From: Diadema setosum
Lineage: Eukaryota; Echinodermata; Echinoidea; Diadematoida; Diadematidae
Reading direction: 5' to 3'
NCBI GenBank assembly: GCA_033980235.1
Contig: CM067067.1
Coordinates: 15,186,401-15,250,400, forward strand
Length of the DNA stretch: 64,000 nucleotides
In this document: piece after piece, positions 10,501 to 21,349 of the stretch
Numbering within the stretch: position 1 is the first letter of the stretch
Layout of the letters: each line of letters opens with the position of its first letter
Position numbers and translations under genes: made by a program
The notes under the pieces: generated by a model
Told to the model about the DNA's origin: nothing
Database searches by the model: none
What the model saw: only the letters and a program-made list of their open reading frames with translations

Positions 10501-13500
10501 GGGTGTTTCATTTCCTTCTCTGCTGATGCAATTTTACTCTTGATTTACAATGTGTGTTGTCATAAAGTAGTAGAATGGATTTATTGAGTTGCAGTTTTGC
10601 TCATATTCAGTTAACTTATGGCTGTGCAATCGTTTTTGTTTTTATTTTTTGTGTTTTGATTTGTTTTTTGCTTGAGAGTCGTCGAAGTATCGGTGTAAGG
10701 GTGAATAAATCAAATTAGCTCAATACTACTCATATTTTATGGCATCCCAAAACAGTAGATCTTGTGAACTTGCTAGAGTTTGAATTATTAGACAAAGTGG
10801 TAATTTTTGCCCAATGTAGTGTTTGAAACCAACTGCGTAGTCATGGTATTTCTTTCGTTTTCATACTGACAGTAAAAATTATGTTTAGTACAATAGTGCC
10901 TGCTACACATTCTCATGTTGTAAATGATTTCAAATTTGGACTCCTTGCATATGATGCTATGTGTCAAATATCATTTAGAGGTAATGTTTTGATGTAATGC
11001 TCTTGTGCATTCATTTTGATCGTCCTGTACACAGGGTGCCAAGCAACGTCTTGAGAGAGTGAAGAATGTTGGCATTACGCAGTTCAACCAGAGGAAGATT
11101 AGGCAGTTTGAACCGGAGTTCACCATGACATATTTTGCATATCAAGCACAACAGATATATGTAGATGCACACAATGCACTCCAAGAGTAAGTCATTTGCA
11201 TTTTTACTGATTTGGTCTGAAACATGTATGTACACTTTCCTGCTAGATGAAAAAGCTAGCGTCTATTCTGCTTTCTGGCACTTGCAATTTTCACCACATT
11301 CTATCTGAAGCACATTTGTAAGTTCGATAGCATGTTCCTCGTTTTTCAGTTTCAGTTATTCTGTTCCAGTTTGTTCTATTTATTCACTTGTACAAACAAG
11401 GCTATGTGATAGATCAGCAACAATTCAATTATGATGTGACAAATCAGTGATATTCAAACTTGCTCATAACATGAATGAACATACAGGCACATAAACGAAA
11501 TATGTACATTAAACACTAACATGTTTTGAGGCATAAGTGGAAGAGACTGTCATCAATAGGCAATGTGCTTGACGGGGATGACAGCCTGAGAGTAACATAA
11601 AATTTATGAAATTCAAAATTCAAATTTAAAATGAAGGAACAACAACTTGAACTCCAAATGCATTTAGACATAAAGTATCCCAAGGGAATATTCCCTTAAT
11701 TGTTTATGTCATAGATGAGTGCCATCTTTGTCTTGAAATTGTACATTTTTAAGCTGATGTACATGTAGATGCAGCATAAGTGACTACAAAATCTAAGTAA
11801 TATGCATGTAGCCAATATCACCTGCAAATGTGTGCAATACTATTTTGTTTCCTCATTTATATTGAGCATTATGACCTGTGGAAATTGCACACCATTTTGA
11901 ACAGTCTTGTTTATGACTTATTGTCTTAAAGGACAAGTTCACCTTCATAAACATAAGGATTGAGAGAATGTAGCAATATTAGTAGAACACATCATTGAAA
12001 GTTTGAGGAAAATCGGACAATCCGTTCAAAAGTTATGAATTTTTGAAGTTTTTGTGCAGTAACCGCTGGATGAGAAGACTACTGCAGTGTGTGAATAACT
12101 TAGATGTCACATGCGTACAACAATATAAAGAAAATACAATGTATAAAGAGAATTTCACAAAATTTCATCTTTTGAGAAAAGTACACATTCCCCCGACTCG
12201 TTACCGACAAATGTTATGAGTAATAGTATTCCCCCTGCCTTTAGAAAGAGGCAAGTCAAGTGCTCTTTTATTATGCAAAAAAGGTGAAAATATGTTGATT
12301 TTTCTTTACATTTTCTTTATACTGTTGTACGCATATGACTCACAAGCTGTAGTAGTCTCCTCATCCAGCAGTTCCAACACAAAAATTTTAAAAATTCATA
12401 ACTTTTGCATCGATTGTCCAATTTTCCTCAAACTTTCACTGATGTGTTCTACTAATGTTGTTGCATTCTCTCAATCCTTATGTTTATGAAGGTGAACTTG
12501 TCCTTTAACTTTGCTGATCCCCTTCACAAAATAAAACTGCCATTTCCATTGTAATGATACTGCTGCCTGACAATTTTCATCCTCTTCTTTTACAGTTTTG
12601 ACAGACATCTACTACATTCACTAGTCACAGAGAAATGTTATCCAGTGAGTATGTGCCACTTGTTGTTGTTGTTGTTTTTTTTTTTTGTGTGTGATAAGAT
12701 TGAAATGAATTCAACCTGATGTGTTTGGCATCATGAAAAACATCACCCTAAGAAGGAAATCTCCTATATGTCTCAGAACCTATTTTTATGAACAAAGATT
12801 AAATACTACCTACAGATAGACTGCATGGGACACTCGGATCTCTTTCTCTTCATCTCATTCTTTGATGAAAATGATTCATTCAAGGTTACTCGAAGGCAGT
12901 GCTTTTTGCGGTTATATAATCTGCCACAGTTGATAATGTGGTTTGCACGTCAGGGTTGTCATTCCAATAGAGGTAAGCTTTGACATACAAGAAAGATCGA
13001 GATAACCTATCAGGAATTATAAGATGGCATAACTTCTACAAATACGCTACATGTTTCCATATCTCCTGCAATGTGATAAAATGCCAAAATGACCTGAAGT
13101 TATCACGCCTTTGTTAATCATCTGTTCAGAAGCCAGTTTCCTCTGAAATTTATCATTCCACTTCTGAGAAACCATTCTAGGAGCTGGAGAATGTTGTCAT
13201 TTTCTATCTGTCATTTGCAACTCCAGGAAATGATAGCCGGCTTCCGCTACAAGACCATCCGCTGGCAGCTCCTGGAGTCTGTGGAGAAGCCGAGAGTGGT
13301 CCACATCCGGTGCACGGACATGATCAACAAGGGCAACATTTATGGTCAGGTGACCGTCAGGCTGCATACCAAACAGGTTAGCAGCAGAACTCCTCCCACT
13401 ATGTATTTTATAACTTCTTTGTGGGGGGTGGGGGGGGGGGGGGGGTGGTAGGGAGGGGGAAGGGGGAATAGAATGACTATCATGTGACACCTTTCTTGAA

Positions 13501-14787
13501 ACATACCATAACAACTACAGCTCTCTTGTTTTAATCTCCTCCCTTATTTTCACTTCTTACTTACGTGACTCCTTTCTCTGTGAAATTAAATGAAGAAAGG
13601 ATTCTGCAAAGTGAGCATAGTAGTGTTGATATATTTCTTGCTTTCTTGGTCAAGAGGCAAGACACCTGTTGTTTAGCTTTGTGTCCATATTGGGTTCTCA
13701 CCTGGATGCTTAATACTGCCTTTTTTTGTGTGCATGTTGACCACTCAATTGCTTTTCCTCTTTCAAAGTGATACACTGTACGTGTCATTCCTTAAATCAG
13801 AAGTCCTTTTGTAATTTTGAAGATTCTTTTTTTGTTCTTTTTCTCTCTCTGTCCTTCATGCTTATATTTTGCTGTTGTCATTAGTTCAGTTGTTGATATT
13901 TCAAAGGAGTTTGAAAGAGTTCATATATTTTATTCAAGTGAAGATTCAACCTTTTGTCAGGTAGCAATATTTTTTGTGAAGCATATTGGTGATAAGTTTG
14001 ATGAATTGCAAATGCATCAGCAATGTCAAAAAATGCCACCAGTATGAGGAGCGTCTGTACTAGGGTTTTGTTTATAGTCTGAATTTGAATAATGAATTTG
14101 AATTTATTTCCACAATCTTATAGAAAGCAAAACCATATGTAATAGACATACACGTTTAAAATCTACATGATTAAAACAAATTTGCATGATATCTCAGAGA
14201 ATGACAGAGCCAATGTAGGCTTACAGCCCTTTCTAAAGTTGATCCCAAACAAGAACTTGAATCACAACATGCAGATATTATAGAAGAAAGATGGAAAAAT
14301 CCAGGAAAGAAAATGAGTAGAAGATAAAGTAATAATTCTGAAAATAGAAGTTTTGCAAGTGACAGTCCACTGTAGCCTACAGGTGCCAATACAGTGCTTT
14401 GTCATTGGTAGGAGGCACTGATTTTCATACGAAGACAGCAAAATGTAGAAATTGATATGCAACTTTATCAACATTGTGTGCCAATGTTTACAGACCTTGG
14501 CAATCTACGATCGATTCGGTCGGCTCATGGTCGGCAGCGAGGACATCCCAAAGGACGTGCTGGAGTACGTGGTGTTTGAGAAGCACCTGCCCCATCGCTA
14601 CGGGAGATGGAGGATGCACGGCAAGATTATACCAGAGTGGGCGGATCATCGGGAACCAGTCATCCGGACCATGGTGATACCAGAGGAGGAGGAGGAGGAG
14701 GAGGGACTGGTAGAGGAGGAGGATGCGGCAGTGAAGGAGGCAATGGAAGGAGACCGCAAGGTCGAAATGGAGCAAAAAGGGAACTGA
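7544..14787 (+). CDS. mrpl45: Mitochondrial ribosomal protein mL45 (MRPL45), 7 exons, 342 aa
   Basis: Large-subunit mitoribosome protein of the Tim44-like family, located near the exit tunnel and linked to the inner membrane. Coding exons are 7544-7591, 8661-8931, 10341-10405, 11035-11186, 12596-12644, 13227-13376 and 14494-14787. All introns are GT-AG and the joined frame is open. Residues 1-35 are basic with almost no acids, fitting a matrix-targeting peptide, then comes a charged helix (about 45-90). Family hallmarks follow: YVPPEGD (113-119), [10 protein letters not shown] in exon 5, GFRYKTIRW and [14 protein letters not shown] in exon 6, [14 protein letters not shown] and [10 protein letters not shown] in exon 7. 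The start is the ATG whose exon ends CCG|GTGAGT. Human mL45 has 306 residues. The extra length here is partly an acidic tail (305-342) with seven consecutive Glu from a GAG repeat. Identification by motif recall is strong. The 5' UTR is not resolved. Confidence 0.93.
7922..8128 (-). pseudogene. Possible short LINE RT C-terminal remnant in mrpl45 intron 1
   Basis: A minus-strand open frame contains [20 protein letters not shown], close to the FFPRTIxxWNxLP motif found near the C-terminus of many LINE reverse transcriptases. Nothing else of the protein is visible. It lies in intron 1 (7592-8660), antisense to the host gene. The match is short, so this is tentative. Confidence 0.4.
8932..10340 (+). 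other. mrpl45 intron 2
   Basis: The intron begins GTGAAAC and ends ATCTAG. It is AT-rich with T-rich and A-rich runs, and I see no nested gene or TIR element. The 101-residue open frame that overlaps its end is simply exon 3 read through both splice sites. Confidence 0.8.
11927..12507. mobile_element. Foldback/long-TIR element in mrpl45 intron 4
   Basis: The ends are identical inverted copies (TTAAAGGACAAGTTCACCTT and onward, 43 bp without mismatch). The similarity continues inward for about 165 bp, through TTAGTAGAACACATCA and AAAGTTTGAGGAAAAT to GCTGGATGAG. The element is 581 bp with a short unpaired centre, and no protein is encoded. It lies wholly inside intron 4 (11187-12595). The terminal TTAAAG may include a TA or TTAA target duplication. 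A second, diverged copy is at 2799-3812. Confidence 0.85.
13425..13470. repeat. G-rich run in mrpl45 intron 6
   Basis: About 20 consecutive G with GGGGTGG and GGGGAGGGGG variants start shortly after the exon 6 donor. Several closely spaced G runs mean that the RNA or the plus-strand DNA could form a G-quadruplex. Confidence 0.8.
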
Positions 14788-15194
14788 GTTGTGCAGAGAT
14801 GATTTGCCCTCCAATCTTTAAAAGAGCTTTGGAGGCTAACAGGAGCCATGCCAAATTGGAGAACTCGACCTAGGACAACTAGAGGCACCCTGAGCAAGGG
14901 GTAATACTTGTACCCTCATTCAACAAGGATGGAAGAGGATGTTAAGGGAAGCTTTGGAAGAATTTCAACATTGAACTTTATGTTGTACCAGAGCCCTCCT
15001 ACATGATGCTCATATTGCAGAATTGCAGGTTTCACCGATTGCAGCTACCATAGCAATAACTTGGTAGCAGTCAGAAGCCAATCACCTTTCAGGAGTATAC
15101 TTGTTACTCTAAGAGCTGGGATTAGAACACAAATGATTTTCATTCTTCCTATGACATGTTTCATATGACACATTAGGAGGATGGTACATCATTG
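14788..15194 (+). other. mrpl45 3' flank, probable 3' UTR
   Basis: This is non-coding sequence after the TGA stop at 14785. I find no canonical AATAAA in the first 2.7 kb; the first clear one is at 17744-17749, beyond a cluster of MITEs. The true poly(A) site is therefore uncertain and may use a variant hexamer. Confidence 0.4.
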
Positions 15195-15634
15195 CAGGGC
15201 TGCCAACTCTCAAGCAATTAGCATGAGACTCACGCAATTCACAAATTTTTAACTGCCTCACTCTGATGAAAGAATTCTCATGCTGAACCCCAATAACACA
15301 AAGTAAAAAAAGAGAAGTGTCCCTCAAATCCCTGATAATCCAAACATTTGATATGCCCAAGCCCAAACTTTCAAGATTTTCTTTAATACAGGCACACACT
15401 CTCTCTCTGTAGATGCATTACATGTAGTTGAAATCTTTACTTAAGTATGCACCAGAGTGCACAATTTAAAATGTAAAATTATCAAATCTCCCTCCAGTGG
15501 AAAAGGGGGGGGGGGGGTAGACACTCCCCTTCTACACCATCCCCAACTCCCACCACTACTGTCACTTCAATCCCTCGGGTTTGGTTGCTCATTCCCTCAC
15601 AGTGTCTTACTCTCACTTGAGGTTGGCAGCCCTG
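15195..15634. mobile_element. MITE, CAGGGCTGCCAAC family (copy 3)
   Basis: Terminal inverted repeats CAGGGCTGCCAAC and GTTGGCAGCCCTG (the latter at 15622-15634) are perfect over 13 bp. The interior shares AAGTATGCACC and a G run (15507-15518) with copy 2. Length is 440 bp. Confidence 0.75.
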
Positions 15635-15779
15635 CCATTGCATGGCTTGGACCAATTAATATGAGAAGGAAGATGGGAGTAGGAAAACCAGTGAATGAGG
15701 GAGATAGAGAGGTAGAGAGACAGGCAGAAAAAACAAGGGTGAGTGTGTTTTGGCAAAACTTTATAGATTGTCGTAAAGA

Positions 15780-15801
15780 TTTTTTTTTTTTTTTTTTTTT
15801 G
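15780..15801. repeat. T homopolymer (22 nt)
   Basis: An uninterrupted T run lies between the CAGGGCTGCCAAC MITE and the next TIR elements. It may be the tail of a minus-strand retroposed piece, but I see no body to go with it. Confidence 0.7.
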
Positions 15802-15890
15802 ACAAGGGGAGTAGAGAGCTATCAAGTATCCCTGACTCTGCGAGAGGCTCCCTGAAAAGCTAGATATCTTTTCATATCCAGATAAGAGAA

Positions 15891-15998
15891 TACAGTCAAA
15901 CCTGTCTATGGTGGCCATACAAGGGAGACAAACAAATTACCGTTATAGACAGGTGGCCACTATAGACAGGTGGCCGCTATTAGACAGGCTTGACTGTA
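15891..15998. mobile_element. Small MITE with TACAGTCAA..CCTGTCTA ends
   Basis: Left end TACAGTCAAACCTGTCTA and right end TAGACAGGCTTGACTGTA are inverted copies with one extra base. The inside repeats ACAGGTGGCC in a head-to-tail way. It is 108 bp long. Confidence 0.75.
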
Positions 15999-16175
15999 CA
16001 GTGCACTCCCGTTATAACAAACACAATTGTAACGAAATTCCGGTTACATAGAGGTAAAAAGTCAGGCTCCATCTTTATCCGTTTTATGTTTTTTTTTTTC
16101 GTTGTTTATTTGTTCGGTTATAACGAAAGAAAACTGCCGGTCCCAAGGACTTAATTATAACAGGAGTCCCCTGTA
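15997..16175. mobile_element. Small MITE with CAGTGCACTCCCGTTATAAC ends
   Basis: Starts TACAGTGCACTCCCGTTATA and ends TTATAACAGGAGTCCCCTGTA (inverted, about 17 of 21 matching). It shares its TA with the preceding element, so the two were inserted side by side at a TA. The interior contains a second GGTTATAACGAAA. Confidence 0.65.
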
Positions 16176-16258
16176 TAAGAATCTCCCTGATTCGGGATTT
16201 ATGTTTGCCTATCGATATGCGTGCAACACAGAAGGAGCTTTCTGATTCCTCTGTGCTA

Positions 16259-16475
16259 TACTGTAAAACAAGATGCATGTACAGTATTCGTGGCATGAGA
16301 TTTTTACGAATTGGAGCCAACACGTTTTTTTGGCATGAAATTTTCGTGAATTTCCACTGGCATTCATAGCATATAGTGTAGAGAAGAACTTATGTGTGCA
16401 TTGTAGTTTCACGAATCTTGGCACTCCCAAAGTTCACGAAATTAAATTCACGCAAACATTCCTCATTTTACAGTA
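16259..16475. mobile_element. MITE with TACTGTAAAA ends, GCGAATTGGAGCCAAC family
   Basis: Ends TACTGTAAAA and TTTTACAGTA are perfect inverted repeats. The inside holds ACGAATTGGAGCCAAC, TGGCATGAAATTT and GAATTTCCACTGGCATTCA. The same block recurs at 30548-30700, where the termini are worn. Confidence 0.75.
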
Positions 16476-16742
16476 TCCCTAACTTTGGTGAGGTTATGTT
16501 GACATCCTTAAATGTAGGTGTGCTTGCACAGGTATGCTGTATTTCGTTCACATCACGGACTTGGGCTTGGAGAATGAGAATTATGTAAAGATGGCAGAGC
16601 AGTGTGCAAATCCATAAATTATAGCGGCGAAATGTGTGGAATGCAGAACATTATTTGATACCAGGAGATCATTAAGTTGGTCAGACCCGGACACAATGTC
16701 AGTAGAGTTGCCAACTGTGAAGGGAATGCTTACTCGTCAGGT

Positions 16743-17280
16743 AGACCCCGTGTACAGTGCGAGGCTCGGCCGTGGCTCGGCCGCGGCTCGGCCCAGCCCC
16801 GCTTCAGTGTAAACGCGCAAAAGGCCAAATGCGGGGCCAAAATTGGCCTCGCATTTGGCCTCGCTCTGGAGGTGGTCTCGGCCGCGGCTTGGCCGCGGCC
16901 GAGCCCGGCCTTTTCTCAATGTAAACGCGAACTGGGCCAAATGCGCGGCCAATTTTAGTCTGGCTTCCAAACCCTCTGCCCGTACTATATCGCTATTCAG
17001 GATATTAACCCCCTCAACGTCAAAAGCTAGTATAGTTTAAGGTGGTTTTATCCTGCAAAGGATTTTTCCTTCGGCAAAGGCCTTTGCCCGAACGGCGACT
17101 TTCGCCACGGAATCCAGTTGGCAAAGGGTCTGAAAACCAGACTATACCAAATTGCGTTTGTTTACAAGCAGAGCGCCACTACTACAAAATATTGAAAGTT
17201 TTGAATTAAAAGCCCGGCTGAGCCCAGCAGTGTAAACGGACAAAATTGCGAGGCTCGGCCGCGCACTGTAATCGGGGTCT
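16743..17280. mobile_element. MITE with AGACCCCG..TACAGTG ends, GGCTCGGCCG-rich
   Basis: Left end AGACCCCGTGTACAGTGCG and the inverted right end (AGACCCCGATTACAGTGCG) differ at two bases. The interior is GC-rich with repeated GGCTCGGCC and AGTGTAAACGCG motifs, which look like internal copies of the termini. Open frames across it (16677-17040 and the minus strand) follow the GC repeats and are not genes. A shorter copy is at 20550-20846. Confidence 0.75.
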
Positions 17281-18273
17281 TTTTTTGGGGGGGGGGGGAG
17301 GGGGAGAGGGAGGGGTTGGGAGGGGGATTCTTCTGTGATATTTGGGGTTTTTTTTCACATTTGAGGGCACCATTTTTTTTTTCTGCTTCACAAGTGTGAG
17401 GTCTATGGTATTATGTTCCTCTAATTCTTTAAACACCAGCCCCCTCCCCTCCCCCCCCCCCCCCCCCCCCATAAAAAATCTGCTTCACAACTATATAGAT
17501 AAGTGTGAAGATGAGTGAAGGGTTGATACAGTGGCTGCAGATGGCTTTTTTTTTTTTTTTGTCTGTACCACAAGTAATGATTAAATACAAAAAAAAAACG
17601 TGTACCATGTATGCAATGTGACTTTTGTGTATCTCATTGTTTTATTTATGGCAAGCAATTATGTAAATCGGTGATAAAATTTGCCTTTGACATCGGGGAG
17701 ATGAAGGTTGTGTTTGGGATGACCTCAAATGACTAAATTACAAAATAAAGACAATGGATATTTGCATGATAAATGGTATTGGCTGTTGTGTCTCGCTTTT
17801 GTCGCTGTGTTAACAGTAGTTTTGACTACTGCAAGGTTTCAAAACTCAAGCTCCAAGTTTCAGTTGATAGTACATAGCATCATCTGTAGCCAATGAGATG
17901 AAAACGTCTTGCATGTCTCATGGTTGATGTCATTGTCACATGAATTACAGTCACCCTCGCCTAAATTAAGTCCAAAGTGACCAGAGAAAATCCTTCAACT
18001 TATGTGGATTTTGACTTCCAAGTGACGCAATAGAATAATGTGTTTATATCCATCTGCGTGAATTTTTCTTCAACTTTTTTTTTCTCGACCAAATCTTTCA
18101 AGGTGTGCTAGGTTGACTCAGACATGATTTTACTACTGCTTCAAGTACATGTACAATTTAAATTTTTGTTCAAATACTTTATTACATGCAAAGTAATCAA
18201 AGACGAACAACAAAAACAATTGCAAGGTGTCGCAGATGTAATTTTATGATATATGTACATTATATGTGTATTA

Positions 18274-18309
<36 letters not shown>
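17281..18309. other. Intergenic, G/C homopolymers and (TA)n, no gene
   Basis: Contains a G run at 17287-17298, T runs, a C run at about 17450-17470 and a T run at 17547-17560. A (TA)n microsatellite (about 18280-18310) leads into the next MITE. AATAAA occurs at 17744-17749. Confidence 0.6.
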
Positions 18310-18313
<4 letters not shown>

Positions 18314-18566
18314 GAGTTTGTTCGCTAAAACCGATAAGTCCATTTTTGAAGATTTTGAAGTACGGTCTGTGTCATAAAGTACAAAATAATACCTTTTAAA
18401 TGATATATTGGTCACTACATATAAAGGTACATCTTTGAAGTTATGGTCAAAAGAAGAAAAAAATTTCTGATTATTCTCATTATTTTATTATTTTTCTTGA
18501 CCTTTAATCGCAAATATCTCCATTTGGCAAATATGGACTTATCAGTTTTTGCAAACAAACTCTTCA
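18310..18566. mobile_element. MITE with TGAAGAGTTTGTTYGC ends (copy 1), inserted in (TA)n
   Basis: Left end TGAAGAGTTTGTTCGCTAAA and right end (inverted) TGAAGAGTTTGTTTGCAAAA, followed on both arms by ACYGATAAGTCCAT. The element sits inside a (TA)n tract, so both flanks are TATATA. A second copy with the same interior lies at 40877-41123. Non-coding. Confidence 0.85.
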
Positions 18567-19574
18567 TATATATATATATATACGTGTGTTTGTGTGTGTG
18601 TGTGAAGTCAATCATATAATATATATACGTGTATGATTAACTTATCACATATTCATATTGCATCATGGCACCACTTGAAATTGTTTAGATTTGATATGTG
18701 TCAAACTTTCTGCTCGGTGTGTGCGATCTCATTAAAGCAAAAAGTGAGGTTTCATGATTTTCCCGAAAACAATCGTACGTGCTCGCGCCACTGATCACTC
18801 GGGAGCGGAAAAAGGAGGTAATACGGTAATGTCACGCTTGGCGACTTTCCGCGAAATTTACGCAGATTGTACGCAGGTAATCTGGTCATGAGTGCTTCTT
18901 ACCCTTCATTTGCTGGAGTAGCGCTGTTTATGCCGATACCTTATAATTAAAGAAACAAAAATAAAACAACCCTGTGAAATACGTAAACACGTAGCTGGAA
19001 AACTCATTAGGATTTACGGCTTTGTTTTCCACACATGGGCATGTACTAAGCACTATGGGAATACATTATTTTTCCCCTTTTTTCAGATTCCAATCAAATC
19101 TGACTACATCGGCAAAAATCATATCGAAACCGCTGAAGTGTTTATCATCAAATTGCATTTTTATATTTTGGGCGGGCAGTTGTTTATTGTCTCTCAGTTA
19201 GAGCGAGTGACTGCCATTAATAATCATGTTGTGGCGAACTGAGTAAATTAAGCTGCCTCAGTAGTTTTTCGATTCGTGTCGCTTCATTTCGTCCCGGTTT
19301 TTCGTCAGCGCTTCCGCGCGCTAATCTGAGCAACCCATAATACAAATTATTGTAGTTGATCTGCTGCCCGAAAAGTAGCAATTTTCTCATTCCTGTCTGT
19401 TTCAATTTTAAAGACACGCTTTGCTTGTCAATTACAATGTACATTGTATATTAATTTTAGCAAGTCCTGATTATAACTCCTTCCCATCAATGTAATCACC
19501 CTGTAATCCATGTACATGAGTACTAGTATCAAGTGAATGCATAATATGCTGAGGATTTCCATTATACTTGTCAC

Positions 19575-19656
<82 letters not shown>

Positions 19657-20398
19657 TATCAAGTGCTAAGTCTCTAGTTGACTTTATGAGCGAGCTTTGG
19701 TCTAGATATGCGACGGCACTAATGTTTATGAGTTATGATTTTAGTGTTTATGACGCTCACTCTTCGTTTCCGGGGTTGGACAATGGAAACAGCTGTATTG
19801 CGCATGTGCAGAACAACATTTTTTTTTTCTTCTTCTTCTTGCTTCGCCGTGTTGTAGGATTAGCGTTTCAGATACGAAGCTCACTATTCACAGGATAAAT
19901 ACAACTCCCGTTACCTCAAAGATGAGGTAAACAGGATTCATTTCAAAACAGAATGTGGAACGCCCGGTTCCTGAGAGTGGAGATTTAACTATATTGTCAT
20001 ACTAGGTTAAAAAAAAAAAAAAAAAGAAGAAAAAAAAAAAAAGACAGACATCCCAAAACAACAAGAAAAATGAACAAACAACAGAGAAGTAGTGAACTGG
20101 GGAGATGACAAAACCAAAGCGAGTTGGTCCCTCACAAAGTTGTTTTATTTTGAAATCAAGAGCGGAGGATTGACAAAAAAAATAGTGTTTATATTCTTCG
20201 TTTATCGCCAACTTCGCGCAACAGGTTAGTGGTAGACATACATGTACAATTTAAGAGGTACTTTATTTATTGATTTAATGGTGTCAGAAGCCGCTGTCAT
20301 CATGATGATGCTGATGATGAAAGTGATTCGGAAAGCGCTACTGTGTGCACCGCCTAATTGAGTCTATAATGTGCTGATGCCCATCTTGTTATACTAGT
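18567..20398. other. Intergenic, microsatellites only
   Basis: A (GT)n tract runs from about 19575 to 19652 with one GC interruption. A run of A with a few G lies at about 20009-20043. The histidine/threonine and cysteine/valine open frames here are translations of the GT tract. I see no coding signal in the remainder. Confidence 0.7.
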
Positions 20399-21203
20399 GC
20401 TGCGTTTACACCATGTTCCCGGTCATAAGCACGGCAGCCCCGTTTCCTGAAACGTAGTGCGCCGTATAGGTAGGTGGGATATTTTTTGCCCCCATCGCAT
20501 TCTAGTCTTTTTCGTTCCAATCTTTACCCTATATAGTGAACATTATCATAGACCCCGTTTACAGTGAGTGAAAGAGCCTTCATTTCACTGTAAACGCGCA
20601 AAAGGCCATTAATGCGGTACCAAAATCGGCCGCGCATTTGGCCAAGCTCTGGAGGTAGTCTCCAAAGGGACCGGCGCTTCCAATAATAGTTTTTTTTACT
20701 TTTTTACAAGCGGAGCGCCACTGCGACAAAATATTGAGAGGTTGATTTAAAAGCCCGGGCCGAGCCCTCCACTGTACCGCAATTGAGGACAGGCTCGGCC
20801 GCGGCTTGGCCCGGGCTCGGACCAGCCCTGCACTGTAAACGGGGTCTCAGTAATCAAACACTGTTCTCACGGCGACTGGTCAAGCCAGACTATCAATATT
20901 TTCCGTCGCGTCCCGCTACGGACCGCTTCCATTTTTTGTTACCGCCTATTCCGTGCCGTCGTGTTTTGTTGTGTTCACCTGGTTTTATCACGGCATACAA
21001 GATTCCTCATTAGCACCGGGACTGCCGTGGCAAACTTTTTATTGAACAATTTAAAAATCTGACACGGCATCCACAGCAATCACGGCCTGTCACGTTTGCC
21101 TATCCCGTCTCACCGCGTTGTTTCACGTCCATCCCGCTTTGTCCACGGTGGCCTAAAACGTGGCTACCGGCTGTGGCTGCCGGGAACATGGTGTAAACGC
21201 AGC
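20399..21203. mobile_element. MITE with 23-bp perfect TIR GCTGCGTTTACACCATG..., carrying a nested element
   Basis: GCTGCGTTTACACCATGTTC plus CCG at 20399-20421 is perfectly inverted at 21181-21203. Between them lies a complete copy of the AGACCCCG family (20550-20846). No transposase is visible. Confidence 0.8.
20550..20846. mobile_element. MITE with AGACCCCGTTTACAGTG ends, nested
   Basis: Starts AGACCCCGTTTACAGTG and ends CACTGTAAACGGGGTCT, a perfect 17-bp inverted pair. The interior shares TGTAAACGCGCAAAAGGCC and GGCTCGGCCG with the longer relative at 16743-17280. Confidence 0.8.
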
Positions 21204-21318
21204 ATGAGCATGTATACTTGGAATAAGAACATAAGTGTTTGCTCAGGAACAATTCACCACGCTCCCTGCCCCCCCCCCCAAAAAAAAAAAAAAACCACAA
21301 CAACAACAACAACAACAC

Positions 21319-21349
<31 letters not shown>

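Noticed and set aside
10238..10543. 101-aa open frame beginning upstream of mrpl45 exon 3
   Set aside because: It reads from intron 2 through exon 3 into intron 3. Only 10341-10405 fits the mL45 frame and splice sites.
19471..19662. His/Thr-rich and Cys/Val-rich open frames
   Set aside because: They translate a (GT)n microsatellite. The same holds at 25525-25845, 36471-36794, 46561-46855 and 62443-62654.
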